Assembly (NCBI GenBank): GCA_903898645.1
Contig: CAIUGE010000020.1
Span: forward strand, 1-34,905
Reading direction: 5' to 3'
Length of the DNA stretch: 34,905 nt
Source: Oligoflexia bacterium
GTDB taxonomy: Bacteria; Bdellovibrionota; UBA1018
Part shown: piece by piece, positions 9,068 to 17,861 of the stretch
Layout of the letters: every line of letters starts with the position of its first letter
How positions within the stretch are numbered: position 1 is the first letter of the stretch
The notes under the pieces: generated by a model
Databases searched by the model: none
What the model saw: only the letters and a program-made list of their open reading frames with translations
Told to the model about the DNA's origin: nothing
Program-made: the position numbers and the translations under genes

Positions 9068-10064
9068 AATTGAAAAAAAATTAGCAATCATACGCAATCA
9101 TATGCGTGAAGACGGATGTGACACTCTTCATCTACGTGGTTCAGACTGGTTTAGCTGGATCACAGCAGGAGAATCTAACGCAGTCCTTTTAATATCTGAA
9201 ACTGGTATTGCCGACATTGTTATTGATCAAGAAACAGCCACGATCCTCAGCAATGCTATTGAAGCCCCGCGCATTACCCAAGAATGGCGCATCCCCCACA
9301 TGACGGTTGAAATCACTCCCTGGCAGGAGCCTTATAAAACACGCCATGGACGCATTTTTTCGGATAGGCCTCGTCATAATGAGCATCGAATGCCTCAACA
9401 CTGGTATCAATCGCGCTACTGCCTGATGCCTGAAGAGATCATCCGCTACCAAGTCCTAGGCCAAGAAACAGCCTCTGCTATGCGGGAGGCTCTTGATCTC
9501 GCTCTCCCTTCTTGGAGCGAGCACATGCTTGCAGGAGCACTGGCTGACGCGCTCATGAAACGGGGCATTGAACCTGGCCTCATCTTAGCAGGCGGTCAGG
9601 AACGCATGCGTGCATTTCGTCATCCAGTACCCACTCACAGTCAGTTAGGACTACGCACAATGCTGGTGACATGCGCAAGACGTGGCGGGCTCTATGCAAA
9701 CTGCACACGTATGCATGCCTGGTCAGAGCTAACACAGGAAGAAAAAGAAAAACGCGACAAAGTTGTCATGTTAGAAAAAGTGGCGCTTGATGCATCTCGC
9801 CCTGGCATACAACTTGGCGCGATCTTTGATAGCCTAGCACATGCCTATACTGCAATCGGAGAGAAAGACGCTATCAATGCCCACCATCAAGGCGGTATCA
9901 CAGGGTATCTTTCACGCGAAGTGATTGCACAAAGCCAGAGTCCATGCATATTAAAAGCAGGAATGGCGCTTGCGTGGAACCCAACACTGAGTGGCATGAA
10001 GATCGAGGATACTGTACTTATCACTCCCACTGGCACGCAACGTATAACTCAGGATACACAATGA
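9060..10064 (+). CDS. M24 (pita-bread fold) family protein, probable pseudopeptidase
   Basis: A 334-residue protein with the layout of M24 peptidases (aminopeptidase P / creatinase): a divergent N-terminal domain and a C-terminal pita-bread domain. The metal sites look dismantled. The usual G-D-x-T-R segment reads ANCTRM (residues 213-218), and the Glu-Pro of the fourth ligand reads AWNP (Asn307). Only Glu316 in KIEDTVL and a histidine-rich HHQGG at 275-279 remain. Either it has lost hydrolytic activity or, like creatinase, it uses the fold without metals. It lies between galT and galK with overlaps on both sides (8 bases; ATGA), so it is co-expressed with galactose catabolism. The start at 9060 is chosen from that overlap. 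Its function is unknown. Confidence 0.75.
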   Translation: MDEIEKKLAIIRNHMREDGCDTLHLRGSDWFSWITAGESNAVLLISETGIADIVIDQETATILSNAIEAPRITQEWRIPHMTVEITPWQEPYKTRHGRIFSDRPRHNEHRMPQHWYQSRYCLMPEEIIRYQVLGQETASAMREALDLALPSWSEHMLAGALADALMKRGIEPGLILAGGQERMRAFRHPVPTHSQLGLRTMLVTCARRGGLYANCTRMHAWSELTQEEKEKRDKVVMLEKVALDASRPGIQLGAIFDSLAHAYTAIGEKDAINAHHQGGITGYLSREVIAQSQSPCILKAGMALAWNPTLSGMKIEDTVLITPTGTQRITQDTQ

Positions 10065-11143
10065 TTTTTCAAGGCAACGCATGCGGTAGAGTCAATCTGA
10101 TTGGTGAGCACACTGACTACAATAATGGGTTTGTGCTCCCCACTAGTATACCTCAGGAAACAAAATGTAGTCTTCGTTTAGAGGACACCGGTCAGATTGT
10201 CTTCAATAGTCTGCATCTTGAGGGACGCTTTACCAGAACCTATGCACTTGGTAGTGAAGACCCGCAACATCAAAGTTCAATAGAAGCCATCACATGGGCT
10301 CTTGCACAAGAAGGCGTGTCCATACCCGGCGCGACCATCCAAGTCAACTCATCTGTCCCTCTAGGGAGTGGTCTGTCATCCAGTGCGGCATTCTCTATCA
10401 GCGTCCTTCGTGCCTGTATCCAAGCCTTTAAACTAGATTGGAATGTAGAAAAGATAGCCCGCATTGCCCAAAAACTTGAGAATGACTTCTTAGGTGCACA
10501 TGTTGGCATCCTCGATCCCATAGCATGCTCTCTTTGCTCCTACGGAAAAGCCCTCTACCTTGACACAGCCACTCTCAAATACGAAGAGGTAATGATACCA
10601 CATTCTATGGCACTTATTGTTATCCATTCCGGGGTCACTCACGCAAATAATGCACTCCAGGGCTACAATACACGCCGTCAAGAATGCGAAGATGCCTGCC
10701 GTAAAATGCATATTGATTCTCTCCGAGCAATTGATGAACCAAGCTCCTCTTTACCATCAACCTTGCTCAAACGCGTCCGCCACGTCGTGACTGAAAACAG
10801 ACGTGTCCATAATGCAAAAAAAGCTCTTGAATCAAACGATGCCGTCTGGCTTGGCAAACTCTTCCATGAGTCCCACACATCACTCCGTGACGATTATGAA
10901 GTATCTGTCCCTGAGGTTGATATGCTTGTTGCCCTTATGGAGGACCAAGATGGGTGCTTTGGTGCCCGTATCACCGGAGGGGGCTTTGGAGGATCTATTG
11001 TTGCTCTGGTTGATCAGTTTCAATTCGATACAGCATCGCTGGACCACATATTGACCTGCTATACAAACAAATATGACAAAAAAGCCCGTATTCTTGTCTC
11101 AAGAAATGATCAGAGGCTCCCGGAAAATGCCCGATTTATATAA
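10061..11143 (+). CDS. galK: Galactokinase
   Basis: Phosphorylates galactose with ATP to galactose-1-phosphate, the substrate of GalT. The 360 residues show the three GHMP-kinase signatures: the galactose-binding GRVNLIGEHTDYNNGFVLP near the N-terminus, the ATP loop PLGSGLSSSAAF, and the C-terminal ITGGGFGGS. The open frame extends upstream, but ATG 10061 forms an ATGA junction with the preceding gene and places the signature at the usual distance from the N-terminus. It is slightly shorter than E. coli GalK (382). No terminator is visible after it. Confidence 0.95.
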   Translation: MIFQGNACGRVNLIGEHTDYNNGFVLPTSIPQETKCSLRLEDTGQIVFNSLHLEGRFTRTYALGSEDPQHQSSIEAITWALAQEGVSIPGATIQVNSSVPLGSGLSSSAAFSISVLRACIQAFKLDWNVEKIARIAQKLENDFLGAHVGILDPIACSLCSYGKALYLDTATLKYEEVMIPHSMALIVIHSGVTHANNALQGYNTRRQECEDACRKMHIDSLRAIDEPSSSLPSTLLKRVRHVVTENRRVHNAKKALESNDAVWLGKLFHESHTSLRDDYEVSVPEVDMLVALMEDQDGCFGARITGGGFGGSIVALVDQFQFDTASLDHILTCYTNKYDKKARILVSRNDQRLPENARFI

Positions 11144-11420
11144 AACTCAAAACAGAGGATAGCATGTAGTAGAGCGGTCAAATTGCAGTAGTAATGGAAA
11201 CTTCATAAGGATCTTGAACTTTTCATAACACGCAGCATTTTGTCACTTAGAGCATGGACGGAAAAGTCTGCGAAAAGGTACTCTAACACTATGCATAAGG
11301 CTTTGCTAGATCAATGCCCGAAGCTTTCCAGGCACTGCTGGAAAATATTAGCCTCTTTTTTCACTTGTCAAGTGAAGGCGCTTCTACAATACTCGGCCAA
11401 GGAAAAGGAGGGGTTCTGTT
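11144..11420. other. Spacer after galK
   Basis: About 280 bases without a confident gene. A frame on the + strand opens at a TTG at 11240 and runs to 11524, overlapping the next gene in another frame. Its last third (HPIDSSDEWIFDEPKPNG) looks protein-like, so a frameshifted longer ancestor is possible. A 7-bp hairpin (TTCACTT / AAGTGAA) lies around 11359-11375 with no T-run after it. AAGGAGG at 11405-11411 serves the following gene. Confidence 0.4.
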
Positions 11421-12080
11421 TTGAACACCCTATTGATAGCTCTGATGAATGGATTTTTGATGAACCCAAGCCTAATGGGCTACACTCCGTCTTCTCCCAG
11501 GAAGACCCCTTTGCTGGTCGATAGACAGGATCAAAACTCTCCAGTTTCCAGGTTATTTCATTGTGATGATCCAAAATGGCTCCCTGCAAAAAAATTAGAT
11601 AAAGTTAACTTACAAATGCAGTGTCAAATAGCTGCTCAAACCATCAGCTTTCCTCAGCTAGGCGACTACTTTCGTCATCATATGGAGTATTTCAACATAG
11701 AAAACCAAGCCGAACGCGCCTCACCTCAATATGAGCAAGAAAATGACGGTACAAGCCAAGAAACCGTTATTGTTCATACTACCGACGTATCTAAAATTCA
11801 AAGCACTCCAGCTCACATCACTAAGTATGAAATAAAAATTGATGACACGATCCAGCAAACAGTTGTTTTTGATACCACCAATTTATTTAGGATCCAGAGC
11901 ACGACACCTCACATGACATGCTCACTCCAGATCTCCTACAATAAAAAAGGGCGTCTGATAGCGTACTTTGAGCAACGCATAAGCAAATCTGATGCAGAAA
12001 ATAAGATCGATCGCGAGTATATGCAAAATGATACGGAGCGCTTTTGGATCATCATAATTCGCAAAATAATCATTTTCTAA
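11421..12080 (+). CDS. Hypothetical protein with two 32-residue repeats
   Basis: I do not recognise this 219-residue protein. It would start at a TTG ten bases after AAGGAGG. The first twenty residues are hydrophobic (MNTLLIALMNGFLMN) but lack basic residues, so export is uncertain. The clearest feature is an internal duplication of period 32: TVIVHTTDVSKIQSTPAHIT from residue 115 and TVVFDTTNLFRIQSTTPHMT from residue 147. The C-terminus ends in an isoleucine-rich stretch (FWIIIIRKIIIF). A partly overlapping frame (11240-11524) could carry the true N-terminus if a frameshift lies near 11500. It converges with the glycine-rich gene downstream, 22 bases away. Confidence 0.55.
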   Translation: MNTLLIALMNGFLMNPSLMGYTPSSPRKTPLLVDRQDQNSPVSRLFHCDDPKWLPAKKLDKVNLQMQCQIAAQTISFPQLGDYFRHHMEYFNIENQAERASPQYEQENDGTSQETVIVHTTDVSKIQSTPAHITKYEIKIDDTIQQTVVFDTTNLFRIQSTTPHMTCSLQISYNKKGRLIAYFEQRISKSDAENKIDREYMQNDTERFWIIIIRKIIIF

Positions 12081-12102
12081 TATTTCAAATAAGAATAATT
12101 CA

Positions 12103-13074
12103 TTAAGGCATTGTGTAGGTTTGATTGGCACCAGTATAAGTAAATGTTGTTATTATTCCGTTTATCATAATAACGACAAGACCATTGCCACCAGCCACTC
12201 CAGGAGTCCCTCCTGTACCTGCGCTCAAGGTGTACACAGATAGAGTGTTATTGGGCGCAGCTGCTGTGCCAGACACACCATTACTATAACTGCCGATACC
12301 CCCGTAAGCAGTAGTAAAGTAGGACGAACCTCCCCCGCCACTACCAGCCACACTTGAACCAGTAGTTCCACTACCCCCTCCTCCATAATAGCCCCCACCG
12401 CCGCCCGCAGCTGGATACCCGCTGTATCCAGCAGGCCCTCCTCCGCCATACAAGGCTGCATTACTAACCCCACCAGGCCTACCACCAGTACCACCCAAAA
12501 GAGCGCTCCCAGCTGTACCTGGATAAGGTGCACCTGCAGTAATCGGTCCGCCCGCACTAACTGTACCAGCACCTCCAGCATAAGCACCTTGGCCTGCGGA
12601 TGCAGGGTTACCACCTGCACCGCCAGGACTTGCATAACCTATACCGCCACCACCACCTGCAATAACAAGTGCGTTTGCTTGAGTAACTGAGCCTAAGAAA
12701 ACGCCAGAATAGCCACCACCGTAACCACCACCATCGGCAAGAAGTGACCCACCCTGACCAACAACAATGGTCAATACAGTGCCTGAAGCAATGGGCCCTG
12801 TTGTGAGCAAATTCGTAAATCCGCCAGGGCCACCTACCCCTGCATACATGCTGTTACCAGTGATTGAGGAAGCTCCCCCACCTCCGCCCCATACAAAGAA
12901 AGTAGCAATCTTAGCTTGAAAGCCTCCGAGTGTACCAATGATGTAGTTAAAATTAGCGTTCATCTGTGATGCCGAGATAGGACTTCCTGCAGTAAAAGCA
13001 AAGGGGAGCGTGTAGGCAGATGCGGATAGAAAAAGAGAAAGACACACAATAAACTTAAAAAGTATTGTTAACAT
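12103..13074 (-). CDS. Secreted glycine-rich domain protein A
   Basis: A 323-residue exported protein of unknown function. A Sec signal peptide (MLTILFKFIVCLSLFLSASA) is followed by FTAGSPISASQMNANF, a short motif that in many bacterial secreted and fibre-like proteins precedes a structural domain. The rest is a glycine-rich domain: FFVWGGGGG, TVLTIVVGQGG, many GGxGG turns and a final GGNGLVVIMI strand. The last residues, FTYTGANQTYTMP, resemble the strand that normally begins such a domain. A good ribosome binding site (GGGAG) precedes the ATG. It is divergent from protein B at 13264 with 189 bases between them. The family resembles bacterial polyglycine-loop domains, probably surface or extracellular structural proteins. 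Confidence 0.85.
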   Translation of the reverse strand: MLTILFKFIVCLSLFLSASAYTLPFAFTAGSPISASQMNANFNYIIGTLGGFQAKIATFFVWGGGGGASSITGNSMYAGVGGPGGFTNLLTTGPIASGTVLTIVVGQGGSLLADGGGYGGGYSGVFLGSVTQANALVIAGGGGGIGYASPGGAGGNPASAGQGAYAGGAGTVSAGGPITAGAPYPGTAGSALLGGTGGRPGGVSNAALYGGGGPAGYSGYPAAGGGGGYYGGGGSGTTGSSVAGSGGGGSSYFTTAYGGIGSYSNGVSGTAAAPNNTLSVYTLSAGTGGTPGVAGGNGLVVIMINGIITTFTYTGANQTYTMP

Positions 13075-13263
13075 GACTCACTCCCTGAACAAGGATCGAT
13101 CATCTTTCTAACGTAGTCAATTATTTTTACTTAGAATCGCAAATAAATCGAAAACTCTAGGCAGCAACTAATCGCACAGTTGCAATTAAACATTCATAAA
13201 TGCATACTCTGAGTGAACTCAAAATGAACACTACCCAGCATCATATCTCGAGGACCAGTTATA
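13075..13263. promoter_or_regulatory. Divergent promoter region of the two glycine-rich genes
   Basis: The 189-base spacer must hold promoters for both flanking genes. It is AT-rich and contains an inverted repeat GCAACT / AGTTGC at 13164-13169 and 13178-13183, which could be an operator. TTGCAA at 13181 could serve as a weak -35 for the rightward gene. No consensus -10 stands out, so individual promoters are not assigned. Confidence 0.45.
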
Positions 13264-14199
13264 ATGACATACGGAATCATCAATTCATTAGTTCTCTTTA
13301 TTTTCACGCTTCCTCATGCCTCTGCAGCAGTGAGCGTCCCAAATACATTTACTGCCGGCGGAGCAATTTCAGCCTCTTTAATGAACCAAAACTTCTCAGT
13401 CCTCGGTTCCTATCTCCCAGCAACCCAGAGTTGCATAAGAACCATTACCTCAAGTGAGATCGTCAACAATACGCTGCAACAACCTGTAGTCATAGCTTAC
13501 TCGATGGTTGGGGGAGGCGGCGGCGGCGGAGCCAACGGCGGCACTAACGCCAATTGTGGTGGCGGTGGGGGCTCAAGCGCTATTGTGATTGTAAATTCTT
13601 ATAGTTATGTAGCAGCAGGTGGCAACGGAAGCAACTCTAGTACAGGCTCCAACGGCTCAATAACTGCTGGCTCTTTCACCTTATCGCCTGGAGCAACAAC
13701 ACTCGCAATCTATGCTGGCGGAGGGGGTGGTGGGGGCTGGGGTGGCGGCGGCGGAGGTGGCGCTGGATACTACGGTGGTGGTGGTGGTGGCGTTTACGGT
13801 ACAAGTTGCAATGGAGGCAGTGGTGGAACCAATGCTGGTGGCGCAGGAGGTTCATCTTCAGGCGGCGCCGGGCTGAGCGGCAGCCTCTATACTGGAGGTT
13901 CCGGGGGCAGCACCTCAACTATGATGGGTGGATTTGGCGGCAATAATAGCACGGGTGGCCTAGCCGGATTCAGCGGCTTTGCATCTCTCAGCGTTCCTGG
14001 CGGTGGCGGTGGCGGATTCGGTGCTGGAGGCGGAGGCGGCGGGAGCACAACTGCTGGCAGCATGGGCGGCATTGGGACAGCAGGCGCAGTAGGCTCAGGC
14101 GGTAACAACACAGTGCCTGGTGCAGGCGGTGCCACAGACAGCGGTGGATCTGGAGGCATCGTTGTATTGACGTATAGCGCCACCTCATGCTTGTTCTAA
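13264..14199 (+). CDS. Secreted glycine-rich domain protein B
   Basis: A 311-residue paralogue of the divergent neighbour. The N-terminal signal peptide (LVLFIFTLPHASA) is followed by FTAGGAISASLMNQNF, the same motif as in protein A. A short segment with SCIRTITSSEIVNN then leads to a strand (VVIAYSMV) that enters the glycine-rich domain, with runs of up to seven glycines. The domain closes with GGIVVLTYSA and a single cysteine near the end. Glycine-rich, exposed polyglycine-type loops suggest an extracellular or surface structure. GAGGA lies nine bases before the ATG. The decayed copy at 308-540 matches this protein, not protein A, so it derives from this branch. Confidence 0.85.
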   Translation: MTYGIINSLVLFIFTLPHASAAVSVPNTFTAGGAISASLMNQNFSVLGSYLPATQSCIRTITSSEIVNNTLQQPVVIAYSMVGGGGGGGANGGTNANCGGGGGSSAIVIVNSYSYVAAGGNGSNSSTGSNGSITAGSFTLSPGATTLAIYAGGGGGGGWGGGGGGGAGYYGGGGGGVYGTSCNGGSGGTNAGGAGGSSSGGAGLSGSLYTGGSGGSTSTMMGGFGGNNSTGGLAGFSGFASLSVPGGGGGGFGAGGGGGGSTTAGSMGGIGTAGAVGSGGNNTVPGAGGATDSGGSGGIVVLTYSATSCLF

Positions 14200-14272
14200 C
14201 CCAGAAAGAAGATAGATTTTCAAGGACAACAAAGCCCCTCGCCTGAGAAGCTCTACCACGATGCATATCAAC

Positions 14273-14296
14273 CCTTAAAAGTCACGAACTTTTAGG
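14273..14296 (+). other. Hairpin ahead of smc
   Basis: An imperfect inverted repeat (CCTTAAAAGT / ACTTTTAGG, one bulged T, five-base loop) lies between the glycine-rich gene and smc. It is not followed by a T-run, so it is a poor terminator. It may sit in the smc leader or end the upstream gene inefficiently. Confidence 0.35.
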
Positions 14297-14339
14297 CGCA
14301 TTCACTCGCTGGCAATTGACTTCATCTGGCAGATAGGGA

Positions 14340-17300
14340 ATGCTTGCCCGCATGCGTGTCAAACGACTTGAGATCCAGGGATTCAAATCATTTAAAGATA
14401 AAACTGTTGTTCACTTTGATCAATCTATCACAGGGATTGTAGGGCCAAATGGATGCGGTAAGTCAAATATCGTCGATGCTTTTTTTTGGGTCATGGGAGA
14501 GCAATCCTATAAACACATGAGGGGCACCAGCTCAGACGACTTGATCTTTAATGGAAGCTCAAAATACACAGCTTTAGGTATGGCTGAGGCCACGCTTGTG
14601 ATGGAGCATTTTGAAGAAAATCCTCTCGGAGGGGAAGCGCGAGCAAAAGAAACATCTGTTACGAGACGCTTGTATCGGACAGGCGAGGGCGAATACCTCA
14701 TTAATGGTATCACAGCTAGACTGAAGGATATCCATGAGCTTTTTATGGATACAGGTGTTGGGACAAAAGGCTATTCAGTTATTGAGCAAGGACAAATTGG
14801 ACGCATCGTGAATGCCAAACCAGAAGAGCGAAGACTCCTCATTGAGGAGGCGGCGGGCATTGCCAAGTATAAAGCGAGAAAGAAAGAGTCGCTCAAAAAG
14901 ATGGAGGCAACAGAAACCAATGTTGCACGGCTCAAGGACATTTTAAGAGAAATTGAGAAGAACTGTGAGCAGCTCCAGAAGCAGGCTGAGAAAGCAAAGG
15001 AAGCTCGCACTCTACGAACTGAGCTCACAGACCTGGAGGTATCGTGGGCACAACAGAAGCGCGCACAACTGATAGAGCAGGAGGCCGTCCTCAATGCTTC
15101 ATTTGAGAATGTAAAAGCTCTGTGCGAAAAGGAGCAAGCCTCCTTACAGCAGCATGAAAATAGCCAAGAAATTCTTCACATTGAGATCACAACATTGGGC
15201 AAAAAGATGGAAGCGCTCCAGGACACGTTGGGACGCGATATGCAGGCTTTGAATGCCGCAAGAAGCGACAAAACACTTGCCGGACAAAGACAATCGGATG
15301 TTTTTTTACAAATTGAACGTATGCAAGAGGAGCATGCACAGTTAGGTGTCACTGCACAGGATGATCACGCATACCTCATCCAGGTTAGGATCGAGGAAAG
15401 TGAGCTTGCAGCGCAAAGCTCGGTAATGGAAGAAGAAAAAAAGGGACTAGAACTTTCAGAACATAAGCAAAACCTTGCTGATGCTGAAAAAAACGAGCGA
15501 TTCATCCAGGACTCTTTGACGAAAAATGCGAGATTATGCGCTGATGCCCAGGTCCGGCTTTCAAGTCTTGCAAGCAAGCTTGAAGCAACAAAAGAGTCCT
15601 TGGAGCTTTTAGCTCTTGATGAAGAAACAGACCGCGTGAGAGCACAGGAAGCAGGGGACGAAAAAGAAATCGCCCAACAGCAGATGAATGAACTTGATGC
15701 AGCCATGGAAGAGGCATCCCATGCCCTCCAAACACAAAAAGCATATATTTTAACGCTGCAAACAAAAAAAAAGCAGCTTCAGGCGCAGCTTCAAGTATCT
15801 GACAAAATCTGCATGGAACTTGCCTCACGTTGCATCTCGCTGGAAGAGCTAGAAAAGAATCATGACGGACTCACTGATGCTCCGAAATACGCACTCAGTC
15901 AAGCTGAAAAAAAAGGTTTTGCCATCAGAACGCTTGCTGATTGCATGGAACTCGTTGACAAAACCCCTCATTTTGTCGATCAGGCAATTGAAAGCTTTCT
16001 AGAACATCGGCTTGAATCTCTTTGTATGGATAGCAGCGAAGAAGCGCAGATTTTACTCAAAGATGTTCTCGATGCTCGGTGCGGACGCGTTCGTCTTGAA
16101 GTAGCGACAACAAGCTCACTTGCGCAAGCACAGCCGAAAAATCTAGAGTGCCAGGTGCATGGGCTATTGCTTAGCTGGATCAAAACCCCACATCCTTTGG
16201 TTGCGCGGCTTTTGCATAATGTTTTTATTGTTGATCATTTGCCAACCACGGGCGATTTGGGCAACGCCCATTTTGTAGACGAAGCGGGTATGGTCCTAGA
16301 AGGCGGCACGACGTATCGAGGAGGCTCGGCTCAAGTGTCTATTTTAGGCCGCAGACGCATTTTAGCTGAATTACGCGAACAGCTGGTTGATGCGCAAAAG
16401 CAGCAGCAGGTCCACCAGGATGCAGTATATGAGTTTGATGCTCAGCTTCAAGATACACAAGCTCAAATTGAGACTTTCCAAGAATCCTTGCAGGATCAAA
16501 AGCTCCAAAAAGCAGCCCGCGAGCGAGACATTCTGGCGCTTGATCGAACAGAAAAAAGTATTTTGATACGCCTTGAAGAGCAAGGCAGAAAACGCGCTCT
16601 TGCTGAAAAAAGTGCACTGGAACATGACGACTCAAGACAGGCGATAGAAGAAGAGCTTGCGGCAATTGACCAGGCAACAAGTCAACTCCAAACCCAGCAT
16701 GAGACTAGCCGTCATCATACACTTGCTATGAGATCAATCCTCAGTGGGCTTGAAGAGCGTCTCAATGCACTTGCTGTGACAGAAGCGGCCCATCAAGCAC
16801 GACTTGAGGGCATGCGCCGCCAGATCACAGATAAGGAGCGCGGACAAAAAGAGCAGTCACGACGATTAGCTCAACTAGAAGAGCTGATGGAGCGCATGCG
16901 CCATGAGCAGGAACAATTTTTGGGCAATGAATCTACATTAGAGGAATTCATTGCTGAGCTGACTGAAAAATGTGCCACTTTGCAAGAAGAGCTGGCAATG
17001 CTCCGCAATAGCTCCCAAGAAAAGCAGAACCTCGCAACTGAGACACGAGATGCTCACAAGAGCTCATCTAAAATCATGCAGAAAAAATCTCAGGAAGCCC
17101 AAACGACGGCACTCGAAGCCGAAAAAGTACGATCAGAACTGTCGCATCTGACTGCAAGCATGGAAGATAAATACGGACTTGAATGTTGGGCACGCGCATG
17201 CACCTCAACGAGTATGGATACTGCGCGTATTGAGGAACTCAAATCATTACTCCGTGCTTTAGGTGAGGTCAATTTATTAGCAATTGAAGAGTTTGAAACA

Positions 17301-17861
17301 CTCGAGGCAAGGAGAACACTACTCAGCCAGGAACAAAAAGATCTTGAAGCCTCTTTGCTCAATCTTCAAAGTGCTATTGAACATATTAATGAAACTTCGG
17401 AAGAGCGTTTTCGCAAAGCCTTCGCAGCAATTGCCGAACGTTTCGAACGGCTCTTTCCAGTGATCTTTGGAGGAGGCTCCGCCAAGCTCTCCTTAGTCTA
17501 CCCAGAAGGCACCAAGGATATTCTGGATGCAGGAGTTGACATTCTCGCTCAGCCTCCGGGGAAAAAGGTATCCAGTATTACACTTTTATCAGGAGGAGAA
17601 AAAGCACTCACAGCTGTCTCTTTGATTTTTGCTATCTTCATGGTCAAACCGTCGCCTTTTTGCGTCCTTGATGAAGTGGACGCACCTTTGGATGATGCCA
17701 ATATCGGAAGATTTAACGCTCTCTTGCGAGAGATGTCATCAAAAAGCCAATTCATCCTTATTACCCACAATAAAAAGACCATGGAACTCAATGATACACT
17801 CTATGGCGTAACAATGGAGGAGCCCGGTGTTTCTAAAATGGTATCTATTGCTCTGCACTAG
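14340..17861 (+). CDS. smc: Chromosome segregation protein SMC
   Basis: The condensin ATPase that organises and segregates the chromosome. At 1173 residues it is the normal SMC length. The Walker A motif GPNGCGKSN is at about residues 35-43. Two long coiled-coil arms flank a hinge around residues 520-680 (FAIRTLADCMELVD through the RGGSA block). The C-terminal head carries the ABC signature LLSGGEKALTA near residue 1082 and Walker B FCVLDEVDAPLDDAN near 1106. The start may be ATG 14340 or ATG 14352; AGGGA at 14335-14339 lies too close to the first and about 12 bases from the second. It heads the run smc-lolA-yajQ-rimO-queG. No scpA or scpB is in the window. Confidence 0.96.
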   Translation: MLARMRVKRLEIQGFKSFKDKTVVHFDQSITGIVGPNGCGKSNIVDAFFWVMGEQSYKHMRGTSSDDLIFNGSSKYTALGMAEATLVMEHFEENPLGGEARAKETSVTRRLYRTGEGEYLINGITARLKDIHELFMDTGVGTKGYSVIEQGQIGRIVNAKPEERRLLIEEAAGIAKYKARKKESLKKMEATETNVARLKDILREIEKNCEQLQKQAEKAKEARTLRTELTDLEVSWAQQKRAQLIEQEAVLNASFENVKALCEKEQASLQQHENSQEILHIEITTLGKKMEALQDTLGRDMQALNAARSDKTLAGQRQSDVFLQIERMQEEHAQLGVTAQDDHAYLIQVRIEESELAAQSSVMEEEKKGLELSEHKQNLADAEKNERFIQDSLTKNARLCADAQVRLSSLASKLEATKESLELLALDEETDRVRAQEAGDEKEIAQQQMNELDAAMEEASHALQTQKAYILTLQTKKKQLQAQLQVSDKICMELASRCISLEELEKNHDGLTDAPKYALSQAEKKGFAIRTLADCMELVDKTPHFVDQAIESFLEHRLESLCMDSSEEAQILLKDVLDARCGRVRLEVATTSSLAQAQPKNLECQVHGLLLSWIKTPHPLVARLLHNVFIVDHLPTTGDLGNAHFVDEAGMVLEGGTTYRGGSAQVSILGRRRILAELREQLVDAQKQQQVHQDAVYEFDAQLQDTQAQIETFQESLQDQKLQKAARERDILALDRTEKSILIRLEEQGRKRALAEKSALEHDDSRQAIEEELAAIDQATSQLQTQHETSRHHTLAMRSILSGLEERLNALAVTEAAHQARLEGMRRQITDKERGQKEQSRRLAQLEELMERMRHEQEQFLGNESTLEEFIAELTEKCATLQEELAMLRNSSQEKQNLATETRDAHKSSSKIMQKKSQEAQTTALEAEKVRSELSHLTASMEDKYGLECWARACTSTSMDTARIEELKSLLRALGEVNLLAIEEFETLEARRTLLSQEQKDLEASLLNLQSAIEHINETSEERFRKAFAAIAERFERLFPVIFGGGSAKLSLVYPEGTKDILDAGVDILAQPPGKKVSSITLLSGGEKALTAVSLIFAIFMVKPSPFCVLDEVDAPLDDANIGRFNALLREMSSKSQFILITHNKKTMELNDTLYGVTMEEPGVSKMVSIALH

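Noticed and set aside
12225-12635. Valine/leucine-rich open frame inside the leftward glycine-rich gene
   Set aside because: It is a frame-shifted reading of the glycine repeats with no signal or binding site.
13887-14183. Proline-rich open frame opposite the glycine-rich gene
   Set aside because: It is the complement of GGC/GGT glycine codons, with no ribosome binding site and no independent motif.
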